32,636 nt of DNA, from contig NZ_LIQY01000034.1 in the NCBI RefSeq assembly GCF_001418495.1, forward strand, positions 1 through 32,636, written 5' to 3'. Positions 30,537 to 32,636 of the stretch are shown here, one piece after another. A model generated the notes under the pieces. That model was not told where the DNA came from. It did no database searches and was given only the letters and a program-made list of their open reading frames with translations. The first letter of the stretch is position 1. Each line of letters opens with the position of its first letter. The translations under genes and the position numbers were made by a program. Source of the DNA: Streptomyces pathocidini. GTDB taxonomy: Bacteria; Actinomycetota; Actinomycetes; Streptomycetales; Streptomycetaceae.

Positions 30537-31946
30537 TTAGATGTCGAAGTACAGCTCGAACTCGTGCGGGTGGGGGCGCAGTTGCATGGGGGCGATTTCG
30601 TTGGTGCGCTTGTAGTCGATCCAGGTCTCGATCAGGTCGGCGGTGAAGACGCCGCCGGCCTGGAGGTACTCGTTGTCCGCCTCGAGGGCGTCGAGGACGG
30701 CCGGGAGGGAGGTCGGGACCTGCGGGACGTTCGCGTGCTCCTCGGGGGCGAGCTCGTAGAGGTCCTTGTCGATCGGCTCGGCCGGCTCGATCTTGTTCTT
30801 GACGCCGTCCAGGCCGGCCAGGAGCAGGGCCGAGAAGGCGAGGTACGGGTTCGACGACGGGTCCGGGGCGCGGAACTCCACGCGCTTGGCCTTCGGGTTG
30901 GAGCCCGTGATCGGGATGCGCATCGCGGCGGAGCGGTTGCGCTGGGAGTACACCATGTTCACCGGCGCCTCGAAGCCCGGCACCAGGCGGTGGTACGAGT
31001 TCACCGTCGGGTTGGTGAAGGCCAGCAGCGACGGGGCGTGCTTGAGGATGCCGCCGATGTAGTAGCGGGCGGTGTCCGACAGACCGGCGTAGCCCTGCTC
31101 GTCGTAGAACAGCGGCTCGCCGCCCGCCCACAGCGACTGGTGGACGTGCATGCCCGAGCCGTTGTCGCCGAAGATCGGCTTCGGCATGAAGGTCGCGGTC
31201 TTGCCGTTGCGCCAGGCGACGTTCTTCACGATGTACTTGAAGAGCATCAGGTCGTCGGCCGCGGCCAGCAGCGTGTTGAACTTGTAGTTGATCTCGGCCT
31301 GGCCGGCGGTGCCGACCTCGTGGTGCTGGCGCTCGACCTGCAGGCCGGCCTTGTTCAGCTCCAGGGAGATCTCCGCGCGCAGATCGGCGAAGTGGTCGAC
31401 CGGCGGGGCCGGGAAGTAGCCGCCCTTGTAGCGGACCTTGTAGCCGCGGTTGTTCTCGAGGGCGCCGGTGTTCCAGGCGCCGGCCTCGGAGTCGATGTGG
31501 TAGAAGGACTCGTTCGACTTGGTCTCGAAGCGCACGCTGTCGAAGACGTAGAACTCCGCCTCCGGGCCGAAGAACGCGGTGTCCGCGATGCCGGAGGAGG
31601 CGAGGTAGGCCTCGGCCTTCTTGGCGATGTTGCGCGGGTCGCGGCTGTACTGCTCGCCCGTGATCGGGTCGTGGATGAAGAAGTTGATGTTCAGCGTCTT
31701 GTCCCGCCGGAACGGGTCGACGCGCGCCGTCGACAGGTCGGGTACGAGCGCCATGTCGGACTCGTGGATCGCCTGGAAGCCGCGGATGGACGAGCCGTCG
31801 AACATCAGCTGCTCGGTCGCGTCGAACGCCTCGGCCGGGACCGTGAAGTGCTGCATCACGCCGGGCAGGTCGCAGAATCGGACGTCGACGAACTTGACGT
31901 CCTCGTCCGCGATGAACTTCTTCGCATCGTCGGCGTTCTGGAACAT
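30537..31946 (-). CDS. glnA: Glutamine synthetase, type I (GSI-beta)
   Basis: 469 residues, ATG 31946 behind AGGAGGA; the usual length for the family. The enzyme joins ammonium to glutamate using ATP as a dodecamer in the cytoplasm and is the main ammonium-assimilating step. Landmarks: [10 protein letters not shown]; the metal-binding [48 protein letters not shown]; and [11 protein letters not shown], whose Tyr is the adenylylation site of GSI-beta enzymes, so activity is probably controlled by GlnE. Two GlnR-type sites precede the gene. A strong terminator follows it, so it is monocistronic. Confidence 0.98.
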   Translation of the reverse strand: MFQNADDAKKFIADEDVKFVDVRFCDLPGVMQHFTVPAEAFDATEQLMFDGSSIRGFQAIHESDMALVPDLSTARVDPFRRDKTLNINFFIHDPITGEQYSRDPRNIAKKAEAYLASSGIADTAFFGPEAEFYVFDSVRFETKSNESFYHIDSEAGAWNTGALENNRGYKVRYKGGYFPAPPVDHFADLRAEISLELNKAGLQVERQHHEVGTAGQAEINYKFNTLLAAADDLMLFKYIVKNVAWRNGKTATFMPKPIFGDNGSGMHVHQSLWAGGEPLFYDEQGYAGLSDTARYYIGGILKHAPSLLAFTNPTVNSYHRLVPGFEAPVNMVYSQRNRSAAMRIPITGSNPKAKRVEFRAPDPSSNPYLAFSALLLAGLDGVKNKIEPAEPIDKDLYELAPEEHANVPQVPTSLPAVLDALEADNEYLQAGGVFTADLIETWIDYKRTNEIAPMQLRPHPHEFELYFDI

Positions 31947-32246
31947 CCAACTCCTCCTAGCCCGCCGCCAGGGGCGCGGGATTGCTTCGGTCGCGTTGGC
32001 CAGTGCGGTGGCACGCTGGGCCGACCTTAGATTTCCGGGATTTCCCGGGCATGACCCGATTGTTTCGCCGAGGTTAACCGGCTGCCTGCCGGGCACACCG
32101 GCCGTACTCCCCATCAAACACCCGGCACGGGGTTCCGCGCCCGCGCCGACGCGGTGCCGCCGCCCGCTGAGAGCCGGGCGTGCGCCCGGCGCCGCCCGCC
32201 CGCCCCGCGCGTCGGGAACCGTATGCGGTCCCAGTACCGTGGACTG
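31947..32246. other. Divergent glnA / RDD-gene promoter region
   Basis: About 300 bp between the divergent genes. The glnA leader (31947-32030) is followed by an AT-richer promoter block with GlnR-type sites (32040-32077). The part next to the RDD gene is GC-rich without a clear promoter or ribosome site. No further gene is seen. Confidence 0.7.
32040..32077 (-). promoter_or_regulatory. Two GlnR-type binding sites upstream of glnA
   Basis: On the minus strand TTAAC-CTCGGC-GAAAC (32077-32062) and GTCAT-GCCCGG-GAAAT (32055-32040) each match the GTnAC-n6-GAAAC pattern known for the nitrogen regulator GlnR, with one mismatch in the first and two in the second. They sit about 95-130 bp before the glnA start, where GlnR activates or adjusts glnA by nitrogen supply in streptomycetes. 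The pairing of two such boxes is the usual form. Confidence 0.8.
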
Positions 32247-32636
32247 GTGGACAACAGGCAAGCAATCGGATCGTGGCTCTCCGGCCCCCGCGCCGCGGCC
32301 GAGGAGATGGGCGTCGACTTCGGGTACCGGGGCCGGCGGCTCGGGCTGCCGCAGGAGGGGCCCGGCTCGATCGCGCCCCTCGGACGGCGCTTCGGGGCGC
32401 TCTTCGTCGACTGGGCGCTGTGCGTGCTCATCGGCTACGGGCTCCTCGCCCGCGGCGATCTGAGGTCCGCGAGCGACTGGGCGCTGCTGATCTTCCTCGT
32501 GCTGAGCGTGCTCACCGTCGGCACCGTCGGCTCCACCCCGGGCAAGCGGCTGCTCGGCCTCCGGGTGATCTCCGCCGACGGCGCCCGGCTCTCGCTGCCG
32601 TACGTGCTGCTGCGCTCGGTGCTGCTCGTCCTGCTG
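32247..32636 (+). CDS. RDD-family membrane protein (N-terminal part, runs off the window)
   Basis: The first 130 residues are present from GTG 32247 ([20 protein letters not shown]); ATG 32223 in the same frame is an alternative start. Neither has a good ribosome site. After a soluble head of about 45 residues comes [21 protein letters not shown], the RDD motif region that gives the family its name, then a second helix ([18 protein letters not shown]), the conserved [11 protein letters not shown] and the start of a third helix. The family is of uncertain function, possibly transport. Its position divergent from glnA supports a core chromosomal location. Confidence 0.88.
   Translation, partial: MDNRQAIGSWLSGPRAAAEEMGVDFGYRGRRLGLPQEGPGSIAPLGRRFGALFVDWALCVLIGYGLLARGDLRSASDWALLIFLVLSVLTVGTVGSTPGKRLLGLRVISADGARLSLPYVLLRSVLLVLL

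Overview
The window is high-GC actinobacterial DNA, almost certainly from a Streptomyces chromosome. G/C dominates third codon positions, several exported proteins have twin-arginine signals, GTG starts are common, and the right end shows a type I glutamine synthetase gene (glnA) with GlnR-like sites, divergent from an RDD-family membrane protein, an arrangement I recall from Streptomyces. No rRNA, tRNA or CRISPR array was seen.

Left part (1-7444): the 5' part of a secreted protein gene, a winged-helix regulator, a possible 40-codon gene, a Gfo/Idh/MocA oxidoreductase, a small hypothetical protein, an APC-type permease and a secreted GH25 lysozyme with a LAxTG-type sortase signal. The gaps hold four unrelated repeat structures: a 7-bp tandem repeat, a 99-bp imperfect palindrome, a 23-bp tandem repeat and a 28-bp degenerate repeat.

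Centre (7622-18554): a carbohydrate-use locus. A leftward series encodes two ABC permeases and a large lipoprotein (LplB/LplC/LplA type), a secreted hydrolase with a hyaluronidase-like layout, and a secreted heparinase II/III-type lyase. Upstream lie a DeoR-HTH/LacI-sensor regulator and a divergent cytoplasmic GH29 alpha-L-fucosidase. No ABC ATPase is present, so a shared one such as MsiK is expected. The model is cleavage outside, uptake of oligosaccharides and defucosylation inside. The substrate is not certain; a uronate-containing, perhaps fucosylated, polysaccharide fits.

Right part (18802-29744): a Tat-exported phospholipase C gene is followed by an accessory segment bounded by a second copy of the last ~150 bp of that gene. 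The segment carries a trypsin-fold protein whose His and Ser catalytic positions are replaced, with six FG-GAP repeats; a small secreted protein; a 1119-residue ALF-repeat/coiled-coil Tat protein ending in hydrophobic helices; and two tandem paralogous membrane proteins that look like immunity proteins. The downstream copy of the phospholipase tail is split by a 1.1-kb insertion that duplicates TA and contains a decayed IS630-type transposase plus a membrane-protein/XRE-regulator pair with twin operators. A DUF6226-like gene, glnA and the RDD gene follow.

The most interesting candidate system is the ALF-repeat protein with its two membrane partners, read here as a possible secreted membrane-active effector with duplicated immunity. 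This is inference from architecture and context.
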